A stretch of DNA of 64,000 nt from DASZIT01 sp036268775 (GTDB taxonomy: Bacteria; Actinomycetota; Acidimicrobiia; Acidimicrobiales; RAAP-2), in the NCBI GenBank assembly GCA_036268775.1, contig DATATM010000012.1, positions 1-64,000 on the forward strand. Reading direction: 5' to 3'. The notes under the pieces were generated by a model that was given only the letters and a program-made list of their open reading frames with translations, was not told the DNA's origin and did no database searches. The translations under genes were made by a program, and so were the position numbers. Of the stretch, positions 42,433-52,057 are shown piece after piece (the stretch's first letter is position 1; the number at the start of each line of letters is the position of its first letter).

Positions 42433-44181
42433 ATGAGGGGAATGCAGACGGGGGAAGAGGGGCCGTCGACCGGTAGCGGCAGCCGGGCAGGGACCGAATC
42501 GGCGGCGTCGGCCGCCATCACCGCCGAGATCGTCCGGAACGCGCTGGCGGTGGCGGTGGAGGAAGCCAGCATCGTGGTGGTCCGGTCCTCCCACAGCTCC
42601 AACATCCAAGAGGGCGCCGACGCCGCCGGCGCCCTCCTCGATGCCGGCGGCCGGCTGGTGGCCCAATCGGCCGCCACCTCGGTGATGCACAGTGCCAGCC
42701 TCCGCAGCGGGCTGCGTTCGATCCTGGAGGAGATCTCCCTGGACGAGTTGCGGCCCGGCGATGTGCTGGCCTGCAACGATCCCTACCGCGGTGGCATCCA
42801 TGCCAACGACATCATGGTGCTACGACCTGTCTTCGCCGAAGGCCGGGTCCGGTGGTTCGGTGGGACCCTCATCCATGTGGCCGATATGGGCGGTTCGGCG
42901 GTGGGCGGGCTCGGATCGCTGGCTGGCGACACCTACGCCGAGGGGGTGCTTCTCCCCCCGGTGTGGCTGTACCGGGAAGGCAGTCCCAACCGCGACGTCC
43001 TCGGCATCATCGAGCGCAACAGCCGGGCCCCGAGCAAGGTCATCGGAGACGTCCAGGCGCTGGTGGCCGGCGTCAACGTGGTCGCCCGCCGGATGGACGA
43101 GCTCACCGCCCGCTACGGCATCGACGAGCTCGAGCGCCAGGTCGACCACTTCATCGACTACGCCGCCCTGCGGTTCCGCGAGGAGATCCGGCGCATCCCC
43201 GCCGGCTGTTACCGCGGGAGCTTCACCATCGACAGCGATGGCGTGTCCCCCGGTCGCACCTTCGAGGTGGTCACCGAGGTCACTGTCGCCGACGACCACA
43301 TCACCGTCGACTTCACCGGCACCGCCGCCCAGTCACCCGGTTCGATCAACTCCTCGGTCTCCCAGACCCTGTCCGGCGTGCTCTATGCCATCCGCTGCTT
43401 CGTCGACCCGTCAATCCCCATGAACGAGGGATGCTTCGAAGCCATCCGCACCGTCCTGCCGCCGGGGTCCCTGGTCAACCCCAACCCTCCGGCTGCCTGC
43501 GGAGGCCGGGTGGTGACGGTCACCGCCGGGGTCGAGGCCATCCTCCAGGCGCTGTCCCAGGCGATCCCGGACCGGGCGGTGGCCGCCAGCGCCCTCATCC
43601 ACGTGTATACCCTCACCGGACTCCGCCCCGACGGCGAACGCTGGCTCACGCTCGGCTATGAGTTCGGCGGCATCGGCGCCCGCCAAGGCGCCGACGGGCC
43701 CGACGCCACCGGCTCCTATTTCCTCGGCGGCCGCTCGGTCATCCCTCAGATCGAACCGCTCGAGGCTCAACTCCCCTTCGTGGTCGAACGCTGCGCCCTG
43801 GTGGCCGACTCCGGCGGAGCCGGCCAATGGCGGGGCGGCCTGGGGGTGGAGATGCGGATCCGGCTGGAGTCCGCCGCTCAGCTCACCGTGCGGGGCGACC
43901 GGATGGGCATGCCGCCCCCCGGTGCCCATGGCGGACGACCCGGAGGAGCCGGCCATTTCGCCATCGAGCGGGTCGGCGGCATTACCGAGCAGCTCAACCC
44001 CAAGCAGCAACACGTCCCCCTCGAGGCCGGGGACGTCTTCGTCATGCGCACCTCGGGGGGAGGGGGCCTCGGACTCCCCGCCGACCGCCACCCGGAGGCA
44101 TTGGCCGACGATGTGGCCGAGGGCCGGGTGACCTCCAAGGGCGCCATGGACTACGCCGCCGAGACAGGAGCGACACGGTGA
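42433..44181 (+). CDS. hyuB: Hydantoinase B / oxoprolinase-family subunit
   Basis: 582 residues; ATG 42433 has GAAGGG nearby. NDPYRGGIHANDI, VADMGGSAVGG, VDFTGTAAQSPGSINS, and WRGGLGVEMRIR are characteristic of HyuB. With HyuA such proteins open cyclic imides or lactams (N-methylhydantoin, 5-oxoproline, caprolactam) using ATP, or act as acetone/acetophenone-type carboxylases. The first ~25 residues are Ser/Gly-rich. Which reaction applies here is not decided by sequence. Confidence 0.9.
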   Translation: MRGMQTGEEGPSTGSGSRAGTESAASAAITAEIVRNALAVAVEEASIVVVRSSHSSNIQEGADAAGALLDAGGRLVAQSAATSVMHSASLRSGLRSILEEISLDELRPGDVLACNDPYRGGIHANDIMVLRPVFAEGRVRWFGGTLIHVADMGGSAVGGLGSLAGDTYAEGVLLPPVWLYREGSPNRDVLGIIERNSRAPSKVIGDVQALVAGVNVVARRMDELTARYGIDELERQVDHFIDYAALRFREEIRRIPAGCYRGSFTIDSDGVSPGRTFEVVTEVTVADDHITVDFTGTAAQSPGSINSSVSQTLSGVLYAIRCFVDPSIPMNEGCFEAIRTVLPPGSLVNPNPPAACGGRVVTVTAGVEAILQALSQAIPDRAVAASALIHVYTLTGLRPDGERWLTLGYEFGGIGARQGADGPDATGSYFLGGRSVIPQIEPLEAQLPFVVERCALVADSGGAGQWRGGLGVEMRIRLESAAQLTVRGDRMGMPPPGAHGGRPGGAGHFAIERVGGITEQLNPKQQHVPLEAGDVFVMRTSGGGGLGLPADRHPEALADDVAEGRVTSKGAMDYAAETGATR

Positions 44182-46286
44182 GCGCGCCGCCGACCCGCTG
44201 GTTCCTCGGGGTAGATGTCGGGGGGACGTTCACCGATGTGGTGCTGGCCGACACCGCTGGCGGGGTCGACGTCATCAAGGTGAGGACCACGCCGGACGAC
44301 CAGCGCGAAGGCGTCGCCGAAGGGATCGCCGCCCTCCTCACCACCCACCGGGTGGATCCGGCCGCGGTCATCCGGCTGGTGCACGGCACCACCCTGGCTA
44401 CCAACGTGATTCTCGAGCAGCGGGGAAGCGACATCGCCTTCGTCACCTCCCGCGGCTTCGGCGACATGCTCCGGCTCGGACGCGAGTTCCGCCAGGAGGA
44501 GGAGCGGTTCGACCTCTTCTTCCGCACTCCGGCTCCTCCGGTCCCCCGGTCCCGCACCTTCGAGGTGGACGAGCGGGTCGATGCCCATGGTCAGGTCCTG
44601 GTTCCCCTCGGCGCCAGCCAGGTCGCCTCGGTGGCCGCGGAGGTGAGCCGGAGCGGAGCGGCGGCCGTCGCCGTCTGCCTGCTGCACTCCTACGCCCACC
44701 CCGAACACGAGGAGGCGGTGGCCGAGGCCTGCCGGTCCACGATGCCGGAGAGCACCTATGTCGTCACGTCGGCAGAAGTCTGGCCGGAGATGCGCGAGTA
44801 CGAGCGGGCCATGACCACGGTGATGTGCGCTTACGTCGGTCCGGTGATGTCCGGTTACCTCGCCGGTCTCGGGACCCGGCTCGAAGCTCTGGGTATCCGG
44901 TGCCCTATCGAGGTGATGGAGTCGAGTGGCGGAGTGATGTCGGCGGCTCTGGCCGCTCGCCGGCCCATCTCCACGGTGGAGTCGGGCGGGGCGGCCGGGG
45001 TGATCGCCGCCGGGCAGGTGGGCCAGCTCCTCGACGTCGACGAGGTCATCTCCTTCGACATGGGTGGCACCACCGCCAAGGCCGGGGTGGTGAGGCAGGG
45101 CCGTCCCGACATCACCCACGACTTCCACGTCGGCGGGGTGGGCAGCGGCGGCGGCGGGCGGCCGGGGTCCGGCTACCCGGTGAAGATCCCGGTGGTCGAT
45201 CTGGCCGAGGTCGGAGCCGGAGGGGGCAGCATCGCCTCCGTCGACGCCGGCGGTGCGCTCCGGGTCGGACCGCGGTCGTCGGGGTCGGTTCCCGGCCCCG
45301 CCTGCTACGGCCTGGGGGGGACCGAAGCGACCGTCACCGACGCCAACCTGGTACTCGGCTATCTCCGTCCCGGGGAACTCTCCGGCGGGGTGTCGCTCGA
45401 TCCCCACCTCAGCGAGAAGGCCATCCACCAGGCGGTCGCCGGACCGCTCGGCCTCGAGGTGGCCGAGGCGGCCCGGGCCATTCACGACGTGGCCAACGCC
45501 AGCATGGCCGCCGCCATCCGAGTGGTGACCGTTCAACGGGGCATCGACCCCCGGACGTTTACTCTGGTCGGCTTCGGCGGGGCGGGGCCGATGCATGCCG
45601 CGGAGCTGGCGGAGACCTTCGGGATCACCGCCATCGTCATTCCCCGGGCCGCCGGAGTCGCCTCCGCCGTCGGACTGGTGACCGCCGACCTGGCCGCCGA
45701 CCGGATCCTCACCCGCCTGATGCCGGCCGAGGCTGCCGACCCCGCCGAGGTGGCCGACATCTTCTCCCGGCTCCAGGACCAGGCCGTCGCCGAGTTGCCC
45801 GGGGGGGACGGCGAGCTGGTGGTGAGCCGTGCCGTCGATGTTCGCTTCCGGGGCCAGGCTCACCAACTCACCGTCCCCGCCCCCGACGGGGAGGTCTCGG
45901 CGGAGACCATCGCTGCCATCGCCGCCCGGTTCGGCCGGCAGTACCACGAGACCTACGGGATCCAGATGGACGGTCCCCAGGAGTTGGTGAGCTTTCGAAC
46001 CCGAGTGCTGCGCCGAGTGGAGAAGTTCACACCGGTCCCCCACCCGGCGGCGGCCCCAGTGGCAGCCGCGGCCATCTTCAACCGTCGGACGGTCGTCTTC
46101 GCCGAAGGGGCAGTCGACGACTGCCCGGTCTATCTCTGGGCAGACCTTCCCCCGGGCAGCGGATTGGCCGGGCCCGCCATCATCGAAGGCACCGATACCA
46201 CCGTCGCCGTCCCACCCTCCTACCGCGCGGCGATCGATCCCTGGGACAACGTGGTGCTGACCGCCGACCTGCCGCAGCCCGCATGA
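44178..46286 (+). CDS. hyuA: Hydantoinase A / oxoprolinase-family ATP-binding subunit
   Basis: 702 residues; GTG 44178 overlaps the hyuB stop as GTGA. The actin-like ATPase motifs are LGVDVGGTFTDVVL near the N-terminus, VHGTTLATNVILEQRG, and SFDMGGTTAKAGVV in the middle, followed by VGFGGAGPMHA. It forms the complex with HyuB. The hyuB-before-hyuA order is common. No third small carboxylase subunit is seen next to it, which favours hydrolysis over carboxylation. Confidence 0.92.
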   Translation: MSAPPTRWFLGVDVGGTFTDVVLADTAGGVDVIKVRTTPDDQREGVAEGIAALLTTHRVDPAAVIRLVHGTTLATNVILEQRGSDIAFVTSRGFGDMLRLGREFRQEEERFDLFFRTPAPPVPRSRTFEVDERVDAHGQVLVPLGASQVASVAAEVSRSGAAAVAVCLLHSYAHPEHEEAVAEACRSTMPESTYVVTSAEVWPEMREYERAMTTVMCAYVGPVMSGYLAGLGTRLEALGIRCPIEVMESSGGVMSAALAARRPISTVESGGAAGVIAAGQVGQLLDVDEVISFDMGGTTAKAGVVRQGRPDITHDFHVGGVGSGGGGRPGSGYPVKIPVVDLAEVGAGGGSIASVDAGGALRVGPRSSGSVPGPACYGLGGTEATVTDANLVLGYLRPGELSGGVSLDPHLSEKAIHQAVAGPLGLEVAEAARAIHDVANASMAAAIRVVTVQRGIDPRTFTLVGFGGAGPMHAAELAETFGITAIVIPRAAGVASAVGLVTADLAADRILTRLMPAEAADPAEVADIFSRLQDQAVAELPGGDGELVVSRAVDVRFRGQAHQLTVPAPDGEVSAETIAAIAARFGRQYHETYGIQMDGPQELVSFRTRVLRRVEKFTPVPHPAAAPVAAAAIFNRRTVVFAEGAVDDCPVYLWADLPPGSGLAGPAIIEGTDTTVAVPPSYRAAIDPWDNVVLTADLPQPA

Positions 46287-46416
46287 GGACACCGCCCCGA
46301 GCTACCGGGTCGGAAGGGTCGGGCGGATCGCCACCCTCGGCGTCCATCCCCTCGGCCGCTAGTGTTCCCGTTGCATTCAGCCGTCAGCCGGCGGCGCCGC
46401 GATGCGAGGAATGGCC

Positions 46417-47082
46417 ATGACCACAACGAGCCGACCCGAGCCCTCCGACACCCGGGGGCGAACCACGGCCGTCGGCGACGCTACCCGGACCCGGTTGATG
46501 CAGGCGGCCGAGAGGCTGATCGCGGAGCGAGGGGTGGACGCGGTGTCGGTCCGGGACATCACCGCCGCCGCCGACACCAATTCGGCCTCCATCCATTACC
46601 ACTTCCAGTCCAAAGAGGGACTCATCCACGCCATCATGGAGGACCGGGCGGAACGGCTGGGCGAGCGGAGGAGTTCGTACCTCCAAGCCCTCGGCCCCGA
46701 CGCCCCCTCCATCCGAGCGGTGGCGGAGGCCATCGTGAACCCGACCTTCGAGTTTGTCTCCGGACACGAGGAGGAGAGCGACACCGCCTACGTAGGATTC
46801 CTCGCCGCCCTCCTGGACGACCCGACCATGGTGCCGGCCCTCGAGCGTTACTTCGCCAACCAGTACGACGCCTACTTCGACGCCCTCCGGCGGGCCCGTC
46901 CGGACCTCGAGGAAGGAGCGCTGGTCAATCGGGTGTGCTTCGCCCTCCATCTCGTCCTCAATACCGTGTCCGAACCGGCCCGAGGCCTGCGGACCTGGAT
47001 CGAACGCCACTACCCACCGGCGGTGGACACCATCCGCCAGGACCTCATCGACTTCCTGACCGGGGCATTCGAGGCTCCCTGA
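46417..47082 (+). CDS. TetR-family transcriptional regulator
   Basis: 221 residues from ATG 46417, chosen because AGGA lies six bases upstream; ATG 46402 and 46411 are alternatives. The N-terminal HTH is AAERLIAERGVDAVSVRDIT and ADTNSASIHYHFQSKEGL. The C-terminal all-helical domain should bind a ligand, possibly an acyl-CoA or the pathway substrate. It is the only dedicated DNA-binding regulator of this class in the island and lies just upstream of site C. Its own promoter shows no CAAACG-type element. It is the best candidate for the regulon repressor. Confidence 0.88.
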   Translation: MTTTSRPEPSDTRGRTTAVGDATRTRLMQAAERLIAERGVDAVSVRDITAAADTNSASIHYHFQSKEGLIHAIMEDRAERLGERRSSYLQALGPDAPSIRAVAEAIVNPTFEFVSGHEEESDTAYVGFLAALLDDPTMVPALERYFANQYDAYFDALRRARPDLEEGALVNRVCFALHLVLNTVSEPARGLRTWIERHYPPAVDTIRQDLIDFLTGAFEAP

Positions 47083-47103
47083 CCGCCCCGCCGCACTATC
47101 TTT

Positions 47104-47143
47104 CATACGTTTGATTGACTCTTGTCCGATCCCGGCCTAGCCT
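47104..47143 (+). promoter_or_regulatory. CAAACG-type element with promoter, site C (TauD-like operon)
   Basis: The element CATACGTTTG (47104-47113; CAAACGTATG on the other strand) lies one base before -35 TTGACT (47115-47120). A 17-bp spacer and -10 TAGCCT (47138-47143) follow. The geometry is the same as at site D. It drives the dioxygenase at 47174. Confidence 0.72.
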
Positions 47144-47173
47144 GGTCCCCGGTCGCAAGAGGAGGGGGGCGCG

Positions 47174-48118
47174 GTGACCACCACCAGTCAATATCCGGTA
47201 CCACCGGAGCAGGTCGGGGGCACTGCTTGGTGGCCGGCCACCCTGGAGCCCGCCGCCTACACCCTCGCGCTGGCCGACTACCTCGACATTGCCGATGGTC
47301 CCGAGGGCGAGGCCGACCCGGAGCCGGTGGCGTTGCGGGGTGACGTCTACGCTCCTGACCCGCCCCCCGGATTCGGCCGGCTGATCAGTGACGTCGGTAT
47401 CCGGCTCAACAACGGTCCCGGCTTCGCGGTGGTGAGGGGCTTTCCGGTGGGGACCCGGAGCCGATGGGGGACCCAACTGTTCGGCTCCCTGATGGGCGGC
47501 TTCGGGAAGCTGCTGGCCCAAGACGTGCACGGCGACCTCCTCCACCTGGTCCGCACCACCGGCGTCGGCGACGACCGTCAGTACGGGTCGAGAGGCTCGG
47601 GCGAGCTCCTCTTCCATACCGACCAGGCCGCCGCCACCGGGGAGCAACTCCCGGCCGTTCTCGGCCTCCTCGCCCTTCAGCGCGCCGCTAATGGCGGCCG
47701 TACCCGGCTGGTGAGCGGGCACACCCTGCTCAACGAACTGCGGGGCGGGGACGAAGCACTGGCGGCGGCGTTGTGCCTGCCCCTGCCGTTCGCCCGCGAC
47801 GATGACGGCGTGTCGACCTCGGACCCGGTGGAGGCTCCGGCGGTGCAGGTCGGGCGCGGCGGACGGGCCCGCATCCGGTTCAACCGGTACTTCATGGAAA
47901 CCGGCGCCCGGCGGATGGGACTGACGCTCGACCCCCAGGTGTCGGCGGCTCTGGATGCCATCGACCAGCTGTTCGACGCCCGGCCCCTCGACGTCGATCT
48001 CCTGCTCGAGCCCGGTGACGCCTTGGTGGCCGACAACTCAGTCATCCTCCACAACCGCACGGCCTACCAGGACGACGACCACCACCAGCGATGCCTGGTC
48101 CGGGCCTGGGCCCACTGA
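47174..48118 (+). CDS. TauD/TfdA-family Fe(II)/2-oxoglutarate dioxygenase
   Basis: 314 residues, GTG start with GAGGAGGGG upstream. The iron triad is His148-x-Asp150 (LLFHTDQ) and His293 (VILHNRTAY), with the 2-oxoglutarate Arg in CLVRAW. Members hydroxylate sulfonates, phenoxyacids, betaines or amino acids. It is quite different from the second TauD-like protein at 54230, so the two probably act on different intermediates. It leads a run with a D-aminoacylase, CoA transferase and TIM-barrel gene. Confidence 0.85.
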   Translation: MTTTSQYPVPPEQVGGTAWWPATLEPAAYTLALADYLDIADGPEGEADPEPVALRGDVYAPDPPPGFGRLISDVGIRLNNGPGFAVVRGFPVGTRSRWGTQLFGSLMGGFGKLLAQDVHGDLLHLVRTTGVGDDRQYGSRGSGELLFHTDQAAATGEQLPAVLGLLALQRAANGGRTRLVSGHTLLNELRGGDEALAAALCLPLPFARDDDGVSTSDPVEAPAVQVGRGGRARIRFNRYFMETGARRMGLTLDPQVSAALDAIDQLFDARPLDVDLLLEPGDALVADNSVILHNRTAYQDDDHHQRCLVRAWAH

Positions 48119-48137
48119 GAAGGGCGAAACTCCGACC

Positions 48138-49892
48138 ATGATCGATCTGCGTATCATCGGCGGCACCGTGATCGACGGTACCGGTGCTCCCCGGCGGCAA
48201 GCCGATGTCGGCATTGACGGGGGGCGCATCGTCTCGGTGGACGAAGACAGTGGCCCGGCTCGCCGGACCCTGTCGGCCGAGGGGATGGTGGTGGCCCCGG
48301 GATTCGTTGACAGCCATACCCATCTGGATGCCCAGCTCGCCTGGGATCCGCTGGCCACCCCGTCCACCTTGCACGGCGTCACCACCGTGCTCGGCGGCAA
48401 CTGCGGCTTCTCCATCGCCCCGCTGCAGCCCGAAGCCACCGACTACGTGCGGCGGATGCTGGCCCGGGTGGAGGGGATCCCGCTGGAGGCACTGGAATCG
48501 GGACCGGAGTGGGAATGGACTTCCTTCGGTCAGTGGCTCGACCGGTTCGACGGCCGGATCGCGGTTAACGCCGGGTTCGCAGTCGGGCACTCCACCCTCC
48601 GCTACCTGGCCATGGGCCCGGCGGCGGTGGGCGGACAACCGACAGAAGCGCAGTCGGCCGACATGGCCCGCCGCCTTCACCAGGCGCTCGACGACGGGGC
48701 CCTCGGGTTCACGTCGTCGCTGGCCTCCAGCCACAGCGACGGGAACGGCCTGCCGGTCCCCTCCCGGGCCGCCGAGGCAGCCGAGCTGGTGGGACTGGCT
48801 ACCGCCCTCCGTGATCATCCCGGGACCTCGCTCGGCCTCAACCCCGGGGCCGGCCCGTTCGCGGCCGGGATGATGGCCACCATGGCCGACATGTCCCGGG
48901 AAGCTGACCGAGTGCTCAACTGGAATGCGTTGCTCATCTACCGACAGCGGTGGGACGAGGCGGTCGAGGAGCTGGCGGCGTCCGACTATGCCACCGCCCG
49001 CGGAGGCCATGTGGTGGCCGAGGTGGTGCCCGACCCCCGCCGGTTCTATGTGAGCTTCCTTAGCGGGTTCCTGCTCGACGCGCTGCCAGGGTGGGCGGAC
49101 CTGTTCAGCCTTCCCCTCCCCGACCGGCGGGTCCGGCTCGCCGACCCGGGACGCCGCGAGGCGTTGCTGGCCGGGGTCGTCTCCGACACGGTGCCGGCCA
49201 TGCTCCGCAACCACACCGATCCGTCTCGGATGACGGTGGTCCAGACCGCCGACCCGGCCACCCGGACCCTCGCCGGGCGGCGTATCGAAGACATCGCGAA
49301 GGAGCGCGGGATCTCGGCCTTCGACTGCTTCCTCGACATCGCGGTGGAAGACGATCTCGGCGCGGTGTTCATGCCGGACCCGGTGGGGGATGACGATCGG
49401 AGCTGGGAACTCCGGGGAGCCGCGATGACCGACCCCCGCACGGTGATCGGAGCCGCCGATTCCGGAGCCCACCTGGATGTCGCCTCCTCGTTCAACTACA
49501 CCACCTCGGTGCTAGCCGGTTCGGTGCGGCGCCGGGGATTGTTCACCCTGGAGACGGCAATCCGGGAGCTGACCGACGTGCCCGCCCGCCTGTTCGGGGT
49601 CACCGGTCGGGGCCGGATCCGCCCGGGTTGGGCGGCCGATCTGGTGCTGTTCGACCCCGACACCATCGGCCCGATGCCGGAAGAGATCCGCGCTGACCTG
49701 CCGGGTGGGGCCCGCCGCATCTACGCCGATGCCCGAGGTATCGCCGCGGTGCTGGTGAACGGAGAACCCATCGTCGAACACGGCGACCACACCGGCCAGT
49801 TGCCGGGCACCGTGCTGCGGTCCGGCCGGGACACCGAAACCGTCACGGTGGCCGCCGCCCGGGCGCTGTCGACCCCCGCCGTCGGACACTGA
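48138..49892 (+). CDS. D-aminoacylase / N-acyl-D-amino-acid deacylase-like amidohydrolase
   Basis: 584 residues. IIGGTVIDGTGAPRRQADVGI opens the composite beta-sandwich, and APGFVDSHTHLDAQLAWD gives the HxH metal pair. GGNCGFSIAP holds the Cys typical of D-aminoacylases. AADSGAHLD gives the late Asp, and GRIRPGWAADLVLFDPDTI closes the sandwich. Relatives deacylate N-acyl-D-amino acids or open cyclic amides. It shares this layout with the protein at 52350-54083. Confidence 0.86.
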   Translation: MIDLRIIGGTVIDGTGAPRRQADVGIDGGRIVSVDEDSGPARRTLSAEGMVVAPGFVDSHTHLDAQLAWDPLATPSTLHGVTTVLGGNCGFSIAPLQPEATDYVRRMLARVEGIPLEALESGPEWEWTSFGQWLDRFDGRIAVNAGFAVGHSTLRYLAMGPAAVGGQPTEAQSADMARRLHQALDDGALGFTSSLASSHSDGNGLPVPSRAAEAAELVGLATALRDHPGTSLGLNPGAGPFAAGMMATMADMSREADRVLNWNALLIYRQRWDEAVEELAASDYATARGGHVVAEVVPDPRRFYVSFLSGFLLDALPGWADLFSLPLPDRRVRLADPGRREALLAGVVSDTVPAMLRNHTDPSRMTVVQTADPATRTLAGRRIEDIAKERGISAFDCFLDIAVEDDLGAVFMPDPVGDDDRSWELRGAAMTDPRTVIGAADSGAHLDVASSFNYTTSVLAGSVRRRGLFTLETAIRELTDVPARLFGVTGRGRIRPGWAADLVLFDPDTIGPMPEEIRADLPGGARRIYADARGIAAVLVNGEPIVEHGDHTGQLPGTVLRSGRDTETVTVAAARALSTPAVGH

Positions 49893-49918
49893 CCCGCCGG
49901 CCGGGAGAGGAGGGACCG

Positions 49919-51058
49919 GTGGCCGATGCACTCGACGAGCTCCGGGTGCTCGACCTCTCCACCTATCTGGCCGCACCCCAGATCTCCGCCATCCTCGGGG
50001 ACTTCGGAGCGGACGTGGTGAAGGTCGAGCCCCCGGACGGCGATCCCATGCGTCGCCTCGGTGCCCAGCGCGAGGGGACCTCGCTCATGTGGGAGCTGGT
50101 GGCCCGCAACAAACGCAGCGTGGTCATCGACACCGGCACCGCGGAGGGCATCGATCAGCTTCAGCGGCTCACCGCCGCCGCCGGGGTCGTCGTGGTCAAC
50201 CAACCCCCGGGCCTGCTGGAGCGCTGGGGCTGCACCCCGACCGCCATCTCCGGCCGGAATCCCGGGGCGGTGGTGGTGAGCGTCAGTTGCTACGGGACCG
50301 ACGGCCCCTACGCCGGTCGGCCGGGAGCCGGCTCGATGGCCGAGGCCTTCGCCGGACTGACCGGACTCACCGGAGATGGCGATGGGCCGCCGGTGCTCGC
50401 TGGCGTCCCGATCGGCGACACGCTGGTGGCGCTGTCCGGCGTGATCGGCACGCTGCTCGCCTGTTACCACCGGGACGCCGGCGGTGGAACCGGCCAGCAC
50501 GTCGACGTCTCGATGTTCGAGCCGGTCCTCACCCTGCTTGGTCCGGTCCTGGCCGGGTGGAATCCAGCCGGTCCACCCCCTGAGCGGTCCGGCAGCCGGA
50601 TCGATGGCGGCGTGCCGCGCAACGTCTACCGGGCCTCGGACGGCACCTGGCTCGCCGTGTCGGGCACCACCGACGATCAGGTCGGCCGCCTCCTCCCCCT
50701 CCTCGGCCGTGACGGGTCGGGCGACCGGGCCCGCTTTGGCCGTTCCGCCGATCGACTGCGCGCCGCCGACGAACTCGATGGGTTGGTGGCGGAGTGGATC
50801 GCGTCGATGGACGGTCCCGCCGCGCTGGAGGCTTTGGCTGAAGCCGGGATCCCGGCGGCACCCGTCAACGATCTGGCCGCGGTGATCGCCGACCCCCACG
50901 TCCGTGCCCGCCGGTCGATCCTCGAGATCGGGGAAGGTCCGGTCCTGGTCCCGGGGCCCAGCCCGCGACTGGGCACCACCCCCGGCCGGCTACAGGGGGC
51001 GGCCCCAGCCCTCAGGGCCGGGGAGGCGGCCGTCCTTCGAACCTGGTTGGCGAAGTGA
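49919..51058 (+). CDS. Class III CoA transferase (CaiB/BaiF family)
   Basis: 379 residues; GTG 49919 has GGAGAGGAGGG upstream. LRVLDLSTYLAAPQ, ILGDFGADVVKVEPPDGDPMR and NKRSVVID are family hallmarks. Asp167 (GVPIGDT) fits the catalytic Asp that forms the enzyme-anhydride. PRNVYRASDGTWLAVS follows. It moves CoA between carboxylic acids, so it may activate a pathway intermediate without ATP. Confidence 0.9.
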   Translation: MADALDELRVLDLSTYLAAPQISAILGDFGADVVKVEPPDGDPMRRLGAQREGTSLMWELVARNKRSVVIDTGTAEGIDQLQRLTAAAGVVVVNQPPGLLERWGCTPTAISGRNPGAVVVSVSCYGTDGPYAGRPGAGSMAEAFAGLTGLTGDGDGPPVLAGVPIGDTLVALSGVIGTLLACYHRDAGGGTGQHVDVSMFEPVLTLLGPVLAGWNPAGPPPERSGSRIDGGVPRNVYRASDGTWLAVSGTTDDQVGRLLPLLGRDGSGDRARFGRSADRLRAADELDGLVAEWIASMDGPAALEALAEAGIPAAPVNDLAAVIADPHVRARRSILEIGEGPVLVPGPSPRLGTTPGRLQGAAPALRAGEAAVLRTWLAK

Positions 51059-51867
51059 GCAGGGTGCACCCACGACTCGGACTCAACAGCCTGAGTACGG
51101 CCGGCTGGCCGCTGGAGCAGGACCTCGAGTTCTACGCCGACCTCGACGTGCACCGGGCCGGGCTCTACCTCGACAAGCTGCTGGCCTGCGGGGAGGAACG
51201 CGCCATCGGTTTGATCGCGGCGGCCGGACTCCAAGTCGATCACCTCTTCGCCCGGGGCGTAGTCCCCAGTGATCCCGGCTCATGGGCTGACGATCGCCGA
51301 CGACTGCTCGGTGCCCTCGAGCTGGCCGCCGAGATGGGGGTGCCGGTGCTCACCATCACGACCGGATCTGCCGGGCCCCTCAGCTGGGACGAGGCCGCCG
51401 CCGGCCTGGCCCAGGCTCTCGGGCCGGTCTTGGCCGAGGCTCGCCGACGGTCGATGACGGTAGCCATCGAACAGACCCTGCCGGTCCGGGTAGAAGTGGG
51501 GTTCGTCCATTCCTTCCGGGACAGCGCCGAGCTGGCCGACCGCCTGGGGGTCGGAGTAGTTCTGGAGGCTGGCTATTGCTTCGCCGAGCGCGATCTCGGG
51601 CGCTCGGTGCGATCAGCGGGGCAGGCCCTGACCCTTGTCCAGCTGAGCGACCTGGTGATCCCGAGCGCCGCCATCCCCGACCGAGCAGTTCCCGGTGACG
51701 GGGTGATCCCCCTCGAGCGGATCGTCGGACTGGCACTCAGGAGCGGCTACGACGGCGCGTTCGAAATCGAAATGCTGGGCCCGCGCATCGAAGCCGAAGG
51801 CTACGAACCGGCCTGCCGGCGGGCGGTGACGTTCGTCGACGAACTGCTCACCCGGCTAGGAGCCTGA
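51055..51867 (+). CDS. Xylose-isomerase-like TIM-barrel (sugar phosphate isomerase/epimerase family) protein
   Basis: 270 residues; GTG 51055 overlaps the CoA transferase stop as GTGA. VLTITTG, VAIEQTL, VVLEAGYCF, VQLSDL and AFEIEML line up with the AP-endonuclease-2/xylose isomerase barrel, which uses Glu, Asp and His metal ligands. The metal ligands seem partly changed (Gln after the first Glu). The reaction is unknown. It ends the operon that starts at 47174. Confidence 0.78.
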   Translation: MSRVHPRLGLNSLSTAGWPLEQDLEFYADLDVHRAGLYLDKLLACGEERAIGLIAAAGLQVDHLFARGVVPSDPGSWADDRRRLLGALELAAEMGVPVLTITTGSAGPLSWDEAAAGLAQALGPVLAEARRRSMTVAIEQTLPVRVEVGFVHSFRDSAELADRLGVGVVLEAGYCFAERDLGRSVRSAGQALTLVQLSDLVIPSAAIPDRAVPGDGVIPLERIVGLALRSGYDGAFEIEMLGPRIEAEGYEPACRRAVTFVDELLTRLGA

Positions 51868-51889
51868 GACGGAGCGCCCCTGACCAAGG

Positions 51890-52057
51890 TCAGGATGCCT
51901 TGACCCGATATTCATCAACCGCATCACTGGGAATATGAGCGATCCCGTCGACCATTTCGTAACGGATCTCGCGGGCCTGGACGAGGCGCAAGAGATCCTT
52001 CGTGGACAGGTCCAGGCGACGTGCCGCTTCGGATGCCCTGAGCAGCTCAATGGACAT
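51890..52057 (-). CDS. 55-residue excisionase/MerR-like HTH protein
   Basis: ATG 52057 has AGGAGG seven bases upstream. RASEAARRLDLSTKDLLRLV resembles a winged-helix of the excisionase/MerR type, and HIPSDAVDEY follows the pattern of such proteins. It is translationally coupled to the small upstream gene by an 11-base overlap. It could be a small regulator or the antitoxin of a pair. Its convergent position between two plus-strand blocks suggests an independent insertion. Confidence 0.62.
   Translation of the reverse strand: MSIELLRASEAARRLDLSTKDLLRLVQAREIRYEMVDGIAHIPSDAVDEYRVKAS

Noticed and set aside
44151..46292. A 713-codon open frame on the minus strand
   Set aside because: It is antisense to hyuA, whose motifs are clear. 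The translated product is low-complexity and unlike any family.
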